Shown in pieces: positions 1 through 12,249 of a stretch of DNA of 20,000 nucleotides. The notes under the pieces are model-generated. The model saw only the letters and a program-made list of their open reading frames with translations. It was not told the DNA's origin and searched no databases. Origin of the DNA: Theodoxus fluviatilis. Taxonomy: Eukaryota; Mollusca; Gastropoda; Cycloneritida; Neritidae. Every line of letters begins with the position of its first letter. Positions within the stretch are counted from its first letter, which is position 1. The stretch covers positions 42,501 through 62,500 of the forward strand of contig JAWQFJ010001306.1 of NCBI GenBank assembly GCA_034096865.1, given 5' to 3'. A program made the translations under genes and the position numbers.

Positions 1-370
1 CATCCATCCGTCCATCCATCCATCCATCCATCCATCCATCCAGATATCCATCTATCCATCCATCCACCCATCCATCCATCCATCCGTCCGTCCGTCCATC
101 CATCCATGCATTCGTCCGTCAGTCCATCCATCCATCCATCCATCCATCCATCCATCCATCCATCCATCCATCCATCCATCCATCCATCCATCCATCCATC
201 CATCCATCCATCCATCCATCCATCCATCCATCCATCCATCCATCCATCCATCCATCCATCCATCCATCCATCCATCTGTCTACCCATCTCTACGTTCATA
301 CATCCATTCATTCATCTATCCACCCATATGTCCGTCCCTTCGTCAGTCAATCCAAATATCCATCCATTTC
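1..370. repeat. (CATC)n tetranucleotide microsatellite
   Basis: Tandem CATC (GATG on the other strand) runs from the window edge and is almost perfect from 124 to 276. It then decays through variants such as CATT, CACC and GTCC until about 370. The 5' part (1-123) is interrupted by CCGT and GATAT variants. The array is probably cut by the window boundary. Long open frames across it (repeats of I-H-P-S, or W-M-D-G on the minus strand) are by-products of the repeat, not genes. Confidence 0.97.
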
Positions 371-415
371 ATTTACTTCCCACTTCTCTCGCTCTCCCGT
401 CTTTTTTTTCTTCAA

Positions 416-770
<355 letters not shown>

Positions 771-1500
771 GTCTCTATTCACCAAAATGTCTTCACTCCA
801 AGAAAACAGTGGATTTCTTATATTAAAAAAATCTCACGACAAATAATTCAATGCACAATTTTTGCGATGAAAATTGAAGTCGAAATATGTGGGAGAAAAA
901 CGGGAACCACTATTCTAAAGCTGACCCCTGCTGTCAAGTTTCTTGTCGAACTCGGCAAGACAACGAGCTTCTCGCAGTTATTAAACTTGGTCAGCAAGGC
1001 TGGGAAGCAACAGGCCCGTGAGCTAGGGAGTATTGATTTTGTACTAAGCCGAAGTGACGCTTGCTCACTAAAATCGATAAGATATAACTGGTTTTTCCTT
1101 CTCGCATCTGTTGGTTTTATACCGAACCCAAGAGATTCGTTTTGATACCAGTTCTTGTAATCAGTTCCGAGTGCCCCCTCCCCCCCTCCCCTTTTTATTA
1201 TAAGTTTTCGCTCCCCACCGCGATAAACTTGTGTGTGCGTGTGCCAGCGTTTTCGATATGTACACCGTGTAGATCCGCAGTCGCTCAGTATCGAGGTCAC
1301 AGCCAGTAGGCTACTAAAGGGAAGAGTGCATACGCGTGCTTGTGAAACACTAGCTGAGATTTTCTCCTGTGCAGTTCACTGCAACTTCAATATACTGCGA
1401 TTCCAAAAGTGTATTTCAACAAGGATGTCATCGACAAATGATCCTTTCTTTAATAATAAATAATAGAATGCCCATGTTTGTGGTCGTAAACAGCATATGA
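771..1500. other. Non-repetitive stretch, no gene recognised
   Basis: This is unique-looking sequence. It is open over 848-1300 on the minus strand (150 codons) and over 723-1145 on the plus strand (140 codons, beginning inside the GT array). Neither translation shows a domain I recognise. Two overlapping antisense frames of similar length suggest chance or a decayed dispersed repeat. A C-rich tract lies at about 1173-1193. Confidence 0.5.
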
Positions 1501-1502
1501 GA

Positions 1503-1520
1503 GTCTACCATATGGTAGAC
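1503..1520. repeat. 18-bp perfect palindrome
   Basis: GTCTACCATATGGTAGAC is its own reverse complement over all 18 bases. It could be a dimeric protein-binding site or a chance palindrome. No partner terminal repeat or target-site duplication was seen around it. Confidence 0.7.
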
Positions 1521-1970
1521 ACAGCGAGCTGACTTCAGGGCTGGAGAGAGGCGTGGAGTCGAGAGCGATTCTCGAACAATGCTACAACTGTCAGCACAGA
1601 GGAACGGAGGTAAAACTCTTGGGAATGGCTTGGGAGTGGAGGTCTGGCTGGTATTCAATACCAAGACCCGCCTCCGTCTTCCTGCCGCTGCTCCATTTCT
1701 GCAGACTGGTTAGCTTGCTGGCGTAGTCGGAGTAATCAGCTGACGGCACTACGACAGAACGCACGTCAAACATGAATGAATGCCACCTCACTCTTTGCTT
1801 CTCCGAGCCAAAAAGTAGTGCACGCTTTCGCAGCCGTTGTTCTCCCGCCCCTCTATGTCAGCTGTGACCTTCATTGCAGTGTCAGCGTATGTATGTCAAA
1901 ATCGATCATAAAGTGTATGAATGCGATGCGAGAGCCCATGCAGATCGCCTCTCTAGTAGATCCTTCCGCT

Positions 1971-2025
1971 GATGAATATTCATCGACTGGGGCCTTTAAA
2001 TAGCAGGGCGCTCCCGCAGTTTCTG
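1971..2025 (+). promoter_or_regulatory. Candidate TATA-type core promoter
   Basis: A perfect 14-bp palindrome, GATGAATATTCATC (1971-1984), is followed ten bases later by a TATA-like TTTAAATAG (1995-2003). A GC-rich segment with an initiator-like GCAGTTTC starts at about 2017. The palindrome resembles dimeric POU-type sites. A transcript starting near 2020 would reach a good splice donor (GAG|GTAGGT) at 2173/2174, giving a first exon of about 150 nt. It could supply the missing non-coding first exon of Tob 14 kb downstream or serve another gene. All of this is motif inference. Confidence 0.3.
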
Positions 2026-2850
2026 CTACAATTCATAAGGGTGGACTACACGCGTTCGTGCTGTCTCCGTAAGGCTCGTGCTTCGCTTGCCGACGCCGAT
2101 TCGAAGCACCGCATCCCCTCCTGACGTCGTTGAAATCACTGACAGGTTCCACACGGATACCTTGCCCACAGAGGTAGGTGTCACTGCATTTCGAATTGTA
2201 CTGACAGTTTGCACTAGCGAACGTAGCAGTTGAGGATCTCTCTTCAGAGCGTTCTCCCCCTCACGGAAACATATGGAATTCTTGCGGAGTTCTCTCCCTG
2301 GAACCAGTGAGCAGACTTTCGTCGTGGCTTGGGGGGGGGGGGGTATGAGAGAAGAGGAAACTCTTGATAAACTGCTTCGTGTCTGCTCTAACGTTTTGTG
2401 AGAGTTTTGCTTCAAATACTTTTGTGCTTTGATACATTTAAAGAAAACATGCTTTATTTGTTTGATTTTATTTCTTACTCAAGACTTGCACCGCATCAAT
2501 ATGGATGAACATTAGCTTGCACTCAGCTGCTGCGATATTTGTGCATTTGTGTTGCTTGTGGGAGGTTGCTGTTTTCGTTGAACTTGAAGTGATTCTATTA
2601 TTTAATCCAATATATCTTGTTAACTCGCTTTCCTAGAGCCTCAATATCTCAGGCCGTCTCATTCAGTTTCGAGTTTATAGTTTATGGGGGCTAGAAATTC
2701 CTGGGTATCTGGGCGCTAACAAGTTGTCTTTGGGTGCACACATGGCGGGAAGGGGTGAGTTCTGAGAGAGACTTCAGGCGTCTGCTGCGGGTTTACTCGC
2801 GGTCTGGAGAAGAATTCCTGAAGATAGAGGCTGCTTTTCTGCGTAAGTGT
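2021..2850. other. Non-repetitive stretch with splice-donor-like sites
   Basis: The stretch is unique sequence with a G14 tract at about 2330-2343. Donor-like sequences on the plus strand are GAG|GTAGGT at 2174, GGG|GTGAGT near 2754 and TGC|GTAAGT near 2843. A CRE variant TGACGTCG lies near 2124. A minus-strand open frame at 2026-2415 (129 codons) has no recognisable domain. No protein-coding gene is supported. Confidence 0.35.
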
Positions 2851-3163
2851 CTGCTCGCCAGAACTGGTTTATTTAGAAGCTTTTCGCAATCTGGGAAGCT
2901 GAACTTTGTGGTGACTGCTCTGCGAAACGTAATCGCTCGCCAACGTCAGTGGTTTCGGCAGCTGCTTTTCTCGTCTGTCATTGCTCTCTCATCTACAGGA
3001 GAGAGTTTTCTTTGCTCGGGTATACTTCTTTCTCTCCATCGTCTAAACAGCCCCTCTCCCGCTCTCCCACCTCTACCTCGATCTCTCACATACATCACCA
3101 CCACTGCAGCATTCATCACCACCACGACAACTACCAGCCCCTCACTGCCTTTAACCCATGGGG

Positions 3164-3199
3164 TCTGTCTGTCTGTCTGTCTGTCTCTGTCTGTCTGTC

Positions 3200-3239
<40 letters not shown>

Positions 3240-3260
3240 GTGTCTCTCTCTCTCTCTCTC

Positions 3261-3311
<51 letters not shown>
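3164..3311. repeat. Compound (CTGT)n-(CT)n microsatellite
   Basis: CTGT units mixed with CTCT run to about 3225, then CT dinucleotides broken by two CGTG interruptions near 3240 and 3261, then pure CT to 3311. The Ser-Leu and Arg-Glu open frames over it are repeat artefacts. Confidence 0.97.
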
Positions 3312-4230
<919 letters not shown>

Positions 4231-4348
4231 TTATCTCTCTCCCAACCCCAGCCATTGATTATTTGTTATCCGTCATTCCCCTTGTCACCGTGTGATATCA
4301 CATGTCAAACTGTAAAGGGCGGACTGCCTATATACAATTAATGATCGA

Positions 4349-4358
4349 CTCTCTCTCT

Positions 4359-4407
<49 letters not shown>

Positions 4408-4420
4408 CCTCCCTCCCTCC
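4349..4420. repeat. (CT)n-(CCCT)n microsatellite
   Basis: A CT dinucleotide array runs to about 4402 and passes directly into CCCT units up to 4420. Confidence 0.95.
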
Positions 4421-5364
4421 TTTGATTTTGGACATCCTGCCCAAATTTGCGCAGATCTGACCCGCATTGAAAACGTCCATTCACATCATCTGTGTCTCGG
4501 GAAACAATGGAGTCGCGGTTGGCTGCTATTATCCAAAAAGTGTTGACCCATGCATGCCGACAGAGAGGGGTAACAGATGACAAAACTGTGAGGAATCGAC
4601 ACTGACGCTAGCAATGATTTTGTGATGCCTAGTCAGGGTTTGTGGCACACGGACCATTGCATGGCTATACAGATAATCCCGCCAAGATCCGCCTGCCTAT
4701 TTTGAATGAGGGAGGTTCTCCTATTCGTCGCGTAGACGCACGTCTTTGTAGTGGGACAGGCTTTGCAGCAGAGAGCGCTGGTGGGGTTTTATGCGCTTTG
4801 ATGTAGACTCCATATTTTGCATGATTTATCGATTGGACAATACACGCGTGTGCTGAGCTCTGCCAGAAAGTGCATCCACAAATGCACGCACATGCACGCG
4901 TTCGTGCATGAACACGTAGGTACGCAAGTAAATCAAAGAAAAGATTAGTACAGTACAATCCCTGTTGATCTCGGTGATCTGGTGTTCAGGACCTCTTAGT
5001 GCTGTCGGACATTGTGCACAGGACGTGTAACTGTGTAACTGCAGGTGTAGATAAGCACACTCGTTTTCTCTCCTCACCTTGCCCTCAGAGTAACTTCTCA
5101 CCATCACTAACACCCCCCCATCCCCACCCCCACCTCACCCTTCCCCCAGTCCCGCCTCCTCTTCTCTTCTACCCTCAATACGTTCTACTCTTTGGCGTCT
5201 CGTTCTGCAAACACTTTTGGCAGGATTGAGCAGTTATTCTGGGCGTCTTTCAAGTTGTCTGTGAACAGACTGTTACAGATTGGCCAGAAGCCTGAATAGG
5301 GTAGGGGGTGGGGGAGTTGTTTGGACGGAAGAGTGGGAGGTGGGGTCAGGAAGCTGTTTGGAGG

Positions 5365-5366
<2 letters not shown>
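4421..5366. other. Non-repetitive stretch, no gene recognised
   Basis: Unique sequence with short open frames only. Alternating purine-pyrimidine words (CATGCACGCG and similar) cluster at about 4878-4925. A C-rich tract spans about 5110-5150. No domain, tRNA or transposon signature was recognised. Confidence 0.5.
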
Positions 5367-5417
<51 letters not shown>

Positions 5418-5420
5418 NNN
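5367..5420. repeat. (GA)n microsatellite ending in an NNN gap
   Basis: A pure GA array runs from 5367 to 5417 and ends in three N bases at 5418-5420. The Ns mark an assembly join or unresolved bases, so the true array length is unknown. Confidence 0.97.
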
Positions 5421-5988
5421 GGTCAGTCATGTCTTATGCGATAAAAATCGAGCCTCGATGAACGACCAACGTTCTGGCTTCCGTGCTGTCTGCGGCACCC
5501 ATTTGAAGTCGTGTCATTGATGCAGTTAGCCAGATGAATGGATAACCTTTTGAGGAGAAAAGTCCTTGGGAGGTCGTGGAAATTGTTTTCTCTCTTATTC
5601 ATTTTGTCTCTTTTTCTTTCCTTTTCTTTCTTACTCACACCTTTTCTGCGTCATGCTGTCCTCTACTACTGTGCACATTTGAGGGTTATATCCAGGAAAC
5701 GCAAATGCAGTGAAGTCAGTGTAGTAGTATCGAAGAAAAGCCATGATTTAAATGAAAGCTACATTATTTTTCATGCCTGTACTTTTACATCAGTTTCATC
5801 CTAGGAGAAGTCACAGTTTTAGTGGAAGTCATAATACTTATAAAACATTATCGTACACCGATGCGTGCGTGGTAACCCTATTTTCCTACGGTACCTAGTC
5901 TCCAACCCTTTCAACTGTCTGGTTGTGCCTGTCGAGAATTAAACATCATGTTTCCTTATCATATTTCTTTCATACATTCATGACTGAG

Positions 5989-5991
<3 letters not shown>
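5421..5991. other. Non-repetitive stretch, no gene recognised
   Basis: AT-richer sequence with short open frames only. A TTTCTTTCC-type pyrimidine tract lies at about 5590-5635. No gene, RNA or mobile element is supported. Confidence 0.5.

Positions 5992-6059
<68 letters not shown>
5992..6059. repeat. (CT)34 microsatellite
   Basis: Uninterrupted TC/CT dinucleotide of about 68 bp. Confidence 0.97.
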
Positions 6060-6062
<3 letters not shown>

Positions 6063-6385
6063 TGGAGTCTCTTCCTGGTCTATCTGCATACTGCCTCCGT
6101 CTGTCAGTTTCCTGGAGAAAAACAAAAACAGTCTCTAATTGAGAGGCCACCGGGCGCCAAAGGCACTCAAAGCCGTTCCACTCTTTCTGCTCTCATCCCT
6201 TCGTTAGCCGCATTCCGTGCCTCTACCCTGGAGTGAAACCGGGGGTCATATAGAACAGGGGTAGCTTTTCACCCAACACCGGTGGTGGGCAGTCCGGCGG
6301 TCGCCCTGTCCTTATTGATTTTGCCAGCTTGTGGTGGAATTGCTGACCCACGGATGCTGCCTCTCTGAGGTTGAGGAGATGGGAA
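6060..6385. other. Non-repetitive stretch between CT and poly-G tracts
   Basis: Unique sequence, GC-richer around 6140-6310. No gene-like open frame or RNA feature was recognised. Confidence 0.45.
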
Positions 6386-6409
6386 GGGGGGGGGGGGGGG
6401 GGGGGGGGG
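6386..6409 (+). repeat. Poly-G tract (24 G)
   Basis: Twenty-four consecutive G bases, followed by a G-rich segment to about 6436. Runs like this can form G-quadruplexes and are prone to length errors in sequencing. Confidence 0.95.
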
Positions 6410-6527
6410 CTGTGTGGAGGGGATGGTGGTGGGGGTCACTGCCCACGCACTTGCTACTCCTTGTGGCGAACTGCCAAGACTTGTTTGGTTGCTTTCGCGT
6501 GAGAGTGATGGTTTGAGAAAGGCAGGA

Positions 6528-6679
<152 letters not shown>

Positions 6680-6882
6680 ATTGATAATGGTTTCTGTTGC
6701 TCTGGAACAGGGGAGAAAATAAAAATGACCAGGGTTTTATTTCTGGTGGTAAGGATTGGCTTCTAGCTTTCTGGCAATGAAAGAAGAACGTGTGGAGCTG
6801 CTGGAGTCAAATAGAGGCTGATATGAATTTAGAATGGCTTTAAAGCAGTGGTTTGCCTTTTGGGAAATGATTAATCATAAAA

Positions 6883-7159
<277 letters not shown>

Positions 7160-8233
7160 TAAGAAGGATAAGGTGGAAGACGCACATGTGGAGGAGAATT
7201 ACGTCACGGGAAAGAAGAAAAGCTTCTGTGTGTTTTTGTTTATCAGAGGCAAGGATGATGCCAACATAGCAAGTGAGGCGAAGGTGCTATGGATGCGAGA
7301 AGGAGATACTGACGTAGGTAGGTTGTAACTCATGAGGACGGCAGCAAGCTGGATAGGTGAGAGGAAATGGGACGATAAATGGAAAAGAAAGAGGAGGATT
7401 CATTAACGTGCAGAATGTAATAGGAAGTGCGGGAACATGTGAGAAATATTATGGAAGATCGTGAGAGAGCCACTACTAGAATGGTGTACCGGGCAAGCAG
7501 GCAGAGATAAAGAGGGGGGTGTGTGTGTGTTCAGGTGAGGATTGGGGATGGGGGGAGGACAGTGGGAAGATAATGAAAGGAGGAGAGAACCTGCTACAGC
7601 AGTAATGCCAAATCATTGCAACGGATCATGCATGACGTGTACAGAAGGTCAGTAGATTAACGAGCTCCAACCCGAAACGCCTGATGCACCTAAGAGGACG
7701 TGTGCTGATATACACATATGGATCATCTCCGTTGGGTTGCTTGCGTCAGAAAAGAACTCATGATGTGCATTTTGTTCCTTGGCAACGCAATTAGTTGCTT
7801 TTTTCAGGACCAATATAGCCGGGCCACTTAGCGGAGGAAGACTCCCAGGGCACGATATAGTTCTCACAGAGACCACAGCGTTGTTCCCAAATGCCTCTTC
7901 CGTAACTGGAGAGCCAGGACGGCTAGTAGATAACAAACCCAGTGGTCTATAATCAGGCTCAGATGAGGCCCAGAGTCCACGCGTTTGAGAGCTGATTGCA
8001 GACGAGCTCTGCAGGTACGGACCTACTACAAACATTAGCGAACACCTCCTACAGCCCTCAACAAACAGAGTAGATGCACTGCAAACGCCCAACAACGATC
8101 GACAGTGGGAGAGAGACAGGGGAATGGATCACTAAGCTTCGCGCCTGACATTTCAGAACTCTGGTTCTCTCATGCTGGGGCCCAAGCCAGTCGATCTTCC
8201 GTGCTACGTTGCAGGTGCTTCACAGGTTGGCTC

Positions 8234-8264
8234 TGACGTCAGTGCGCTGATGACGTATTTCCGG
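8234..8264 (+). promoter_or_regulatory. CRE pair next to an ETS-like core
   Basis: A full CRE palindrome TGACGTCA (8234-8241) is followed by a CRE half-site variant TGACGTAT (8251-8258). A TTTCCGG ETS-like core overlaps the end of the second site. The arrangement resembles the CRE/ETS composite beside the Tob start codon. No TATA box or exon is evident next to it. Confidence 0.35.
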
Positions 8265-8911
8265 TACGAACTGTCGTCTGCTCGATGTTGGGTGCTGAGA
8301 ATAGATTCAGTGGCGATCGATCGTTCAAAATGTCAGGATCGTCCGCAGGCAGAATAAAGTAGATTGGAGATTGAAAGGTCTCGAAATCTTTATTGGATAT
8401 GTTTTTTTCCGTGTGCTACTTCATCGTGGACACACAAAAATAGGCTCTTTGATCTTGCTGACAATACCTGCAAATGAATAAGACATTGCATGTTGAGCCC
8501 GACTTTCTACAACTGTAGCTCTTCGACCATCCAGGAAACTTAGGGAATGGGGACGAAATTAGCTGCAGGCTCAGGAATAGACGGCTGTGTACAGGTGCAG
8601 TGGTGGCTATTCTCTTTGCAGTTTATTTGCATTCCATTCTTCGGGAGAAACCTGCCGAGATTTCAAATGCGGCTGTTAAAATGTCTTACTCAACAAGAAC
8701 ACCACCCGAACGTCAGAATCGCTGGGCTTATCCGGAAAGTAATTCTGAGGAAAACTGGAAAATGGAAGGGTTTTGTGCTGCACGATTCAAACCCGGGTGT
8801 ATCTTTCTAAATACCGTCTTCTTATTACGGAAGACCATCATGCAGTCTGTGCGTCCCAACTCTATCCAACTGCCTCCTAATACACTACAGTCAGAGCTAA
8901 CTTGAGGAAGA

Positions 8912-8957
8912 ATTCCATTACATTTAATGATTCCATGACATTTAATGATTCATTGAG
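8912..8957 (+). repeat. 18-bp tandem duplication
   Basis: Two 18-bp units (8912-8929 and 8930-8947) differ at one base (ATTCCATT versus ATTCCATG, followed by ACATTTAATG). A partial third unit, ATTCATTGAG, follows. This is a small local duplication. Confidence 0.8.
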
Positions 8958-10111
8958 TTCGTCTTCCAAACGACAGAACAGTATGGGCTGGTCAAAGACC
9001 CGCAGAACTAAATCGTGCAATACTTGTCTTCGACGAAGATGACCTGAATTTGGCCTGATTGCTGACTCCTATTCCTATAGTTTTATGAAGGGTGACAGAT
9101 TTCTGCCCTGTCAACTGGCTGTACTGGGTTATTTGGTCATTGAACGAGAACAATGATATATCCCGGGACATGTTTGCTTGTAGACATGTGCTGTCGTATT
9201 GTATCGCGCAGCGATATCGCCCTCTCGAACGTCGGGGTCGATGGTCGGCCAGACATGTGCGTTTATTTCAACATTGCTACTGGCTTGGTGAGATGCGCTG
9301 TTTATTTTGCCCAGAAAAAACCGATGTTGCAACAAAACAGACCATCCTCTAACTCTAATTTGGTTCAGTTGAAAGTAGCGCGCAAACACGAAGCCGTTTT
9401 CACCATAGCGAGTTAGGACATATGAACTGTCTCGCACTGACCTCTGCTCTGAAAGGAAGATTGTTACAACTTGTTCACTTTGTGAAAGCTATGCGACTGT
9501 TTGCACAAGATTTGATTTGCATACCCTTTTTGATTTCCTCGGCAGGGAGACGTGTGGTAGATGTTTATGACGACCTATCACAGGGAACCTGTAGCAGTTT
9601 CAGAATGAACATACTTCACATTAGCATCGGTTAGAAAGCAATCTTGAATTCTAATTGACAAACGTCTAGTTTAAATAGATGGAGTTGTATGGCTCTCATG
9701 CATTTTGCGCGTCGATCGATTTTTCGTTTGAGTCGAATTAAGGTTTGCTTTAAACCTAGTGCCAAGCGACACACAAAGCTTATCATTCTGTTGAAGGACT
9801 CGAATCGAACATATATTTCATGCTACGTTCTGTGCCGTTGTTGCTGCTTTTGTTATCGCCACCTATAGTCACGTGAATTGAACATGTATATAGCGTTCTC
9901 CGAATTCCTTACCTGTCCTTTATCTGGTCACGTGTGTCACAATGTACTGAAAAAACTAGGACGAGTGCACGTGTACACACACATGTGTACAAACTGCAGT
10001 GCGATTGCAAGGTCAGGCAGGCAGGGTGGATCATATATTGATGAGAAAGGTCGAAGTAAAGAAGTCGGAAAGCTAGAACTTGTGTAAAAGATGGTTACAC
10101 ATACTACATTT

Positions 10112-10316
10112 ACAACAAAAGACCTAGAGCTACACTTCCTGCGGGTACATATCGATACCAAACCTACACTTAGTCCGTGTTCAGACAGAATCCTAGAATC
10201 ACACTTACTGCGTGCACTGAGATAAACCTAGAGCAACACTTCCTGCGTGTACAGATACCTAGAATCACAGTTACTGCGTGTACAGACAGAATCCTAGAAT
10301 CACAGTTACTGCGTGT
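10112..10316 (+). repeat. Diverged leading units of the 33-bp minisatellite
   Basis: Six related units can be delimited: 10112-10146 (35 bp), 10147-10180 (34), 10181-10215 (35), 10216-10250 (35), 10251-10281 (31) and 10282-10316 (35). Most end in CTGCGTGT or a close variant and share an ACACTT or ACAGTT core preceded by CCTAGA. They differ at many positions, unlike the identical copies that follow, so they look like the older flank of the array. A weaker unit may lie just upstream of 10112. Confidence 0.85.
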
Positions 10317-10976
10317 ACAGAGAGAAAGCAAGCTACAAGCACTACGTGTACAGAGAGAAAGCAAGCTACAAGCACTACGTGTACAGAGAGAAAGCAAGCT
10401 ACAAGCACTACGTGTACAGAGAGAAAGCAAGCTACAAGCACTACGTGTACAGAGAGAAAGCAAGCTACAAGCACTACGTGTACAGAGAGAAAGCAAGCTA
10501 CAAGCACTACGTGTACAGAGAGAAAGCAAGCTACAAGCACTACGTGTACAGAGAGAAAGCAAGCTACAAGCACTACGTGTACAGAGAGAAAGCAAGCTAC
10601 AAGCACTACGTGTACAGAGAGAAAGCAAGCTACAAGCACTACGTGTACAGAGAGAAAGCAAGCTACAAGCACTACGTGTACAGAGAGAAAGCAAGCTACA
10701 AGCACTACGTGTACAGAGAGAAAGCAAGCTACAAGCACTACGTGTACAGAGAGAAAGCAAGCTACAAGCACTACGTGTACAGAGAGAAAGCAAGCTACAA
10801 GCACTACGTGTACAGAGAGAAAGCAAGCTACAAGCACTACGTGTACAGAGAGAAAGCAAGCTACAAGCACTACGTGTACAGAGAGAAAGCAAGCTACAAG
10901 CACTACGTGTACAGAGAGAAAGCAAGCTACAAGCACTACGTGTACAGAGAGAAAGCAAGCTACAAACACTACGCGT
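10317..10976 (+). repeat. 33-bp minisatellite, 20 copies, 19 identical
   Basis: Units start every 33 bases from 10317 to 10944. Each begins ACAGAGAGAAAGC and ends GCACTACGTGT. Nineteen copies are identical as written. The twentieth (10944-10976) has changes near its 3' end (AAACAC, and CGCGT for CGTGT). Because 33 is a multiple of three and the unit lacks stops in five of six frames, long 11-residue repeat frames appear on both strands; these need not be coding. The identity of the copies points to recent expansion or homogenisation. Confidence 0.97.
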
Positions 10977-11068
10977 TCAGGGAGACCAGGCCCACTGTCG
11001 ATGTGATTGCCCTCGGGAGATCGTGACAGCTTTACAGCCATCGTCACAACACAGCACACGTCAGCATG

Positions 11069-11306
<238 letters not shown>

Positions 11307-11374
11307 ATGTACATATGTGTGCCTGAGAGTGAATGTCTGTCTGTATCTGTATGCGTCTGTCTGTGTCTGTCTGT

Positions 11375-11593
11375 CCCCCCCCCCCTTCTCCCCCCCCCCC
11401 CCCTTCCCCTCCCTCCCCTTCTGTCTCTCATTCGGCACCTAACTATACTGTGCCGGTACGAGAACCATTCACTGCAGGTCAGCACAAGCACACATGTTAA
11501 TGTCTCTTTGACCCAAGACATAGAGGAAGTGGTCTGACGCGTCAAAAGGAATTGGTATCTTCCCCCCCCCCCCCCCCCCCCACCCCCCCCCCC
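11375..11593. repeat. Clustered poly-C tracts
   Basis: C11 (11375-11385) and C14 (11390-11403) are followed, after about 160 bp of ordinary sequence, by C20 (11562-11581), a single A, and C11 (11583-11593). The complementary strand is G-run-rich and G-quadruplex-prone. Homopolymer lengths here are likely imprecise. Confidence 0.9.
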
Positions 11594-12067
11594 ACACGCA
11601 CACACCACTCATGACGTATTTCCTGGTTAAACATGAATCATGTTTTTCCATACACCATAAGCGGAAATGAAGATGTCAGAAGATGTCATCTGTCGTGGTC
11701 CAAGCGCTAGAAGTGCACTTCGATTCATCTCACCAGCGGAACTGTGGTGTGTTTCCTTCCTAGAGGGCGAAGAACATTTGTATTCGACTGTGGCATGACG
11801 TCGATCGTTATCCACGCTCAAGTATTTCTGCAAGGGATGGAATGATTATGAATGCCCGGCACATGTTTCAGTTCTAAATATGTGTTATAATGATTCCCAT
11901 GTCTAACAAAGTATCATACTCTGCCTTTTCTGTTATTACTTAAAGCAAGAACTTATTCGCGCTTGCGTTCATCATGTTTGAGCATGAGTGCGTACATGGC
12001 GGGTGTTTGATTGTTTGTGGTGTTTTTTGTGTGTGTGTTGTTTGTGTGTGTGAATGAGAATATAGAT

Positions 12068-12068
<1 letters not shown>
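11594..12068. other. Non-repetitive stretch, no gene recognised
   Basis: Unique AT-leaning sequence with short open frames only. TGACGTAT (near 11612) and TGACGTCG (near 11797) CRE variants are present. A GT-rich tract lies at about 12018-12052. Nothing codes convincingly. Confidence 0.45.

Positions 12069-12106
<38 letters not shown>
12069..12106. repeat. (GA)n microsatellite
   Basis: GA dinucleotide of 38 bp ending in CGAGCGAG. The larger GA array at 12750-12806 ends in a similar CGAGCG junction. Confidence 0.95.
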
Positions 12107-12115
<9 letters not shown>

Positions 12116-12249
12116 TAATCGACTACAAGCAACTAGTGCAGGGAAATACTCAGTGCGCGGAGGCCCGCACAGAAAAAGAGACTATTACTTATTAGACTGA
12201 AAAGCCAGCGCGCACGAATCGAACCTGTCATTAGTGCTGACCCCGTGTT

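Larger units (their letters stand above)
7160..10111. other. 3-kb non-repetitive stretch, no gene recognised
   Basis: This is the longest stretch without large arrays. The minus strand is open over 7649-8095 (148 codons) with ordinary amino-acid composition but no domain I recognise. The plus strand has only frames of about 60-100 codons. Other items seen: a full CRE at 8234-8241 with TGACGTAT at 8251-8258; an 18-bp unit repeated 2.3 times at 8912-8957; GTCACGTG at 9868-9875 and 9927-9934; and an 8-bp-stem inverted repeat at 9972-9991. It could be Tob intron, intergenic DNA or decayed mobile elements. Confidence 0.45.

Noticed and set aside
2026..2415. 129-codon minus-strand frame
   Set aside because: No recognisable domain. 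It overlaps the plus-strand promoter/exon candidate, with no supporting splice or promoter signal of its own that I could see.
7303..7325. let-7-like string (TGACGTAGGTAGGTTGTAACT)
   Set aside because: It resembles let-7, but the seed has a G-to-C change and an extra base. No pairing star arm was seen downstream, so it is not called as a microRNA.
10112..10976. CRISPR-like array
   Set aside because: The units are contiguous tandem copies without unique spacers, in animal DNA. It is a minisatellite.
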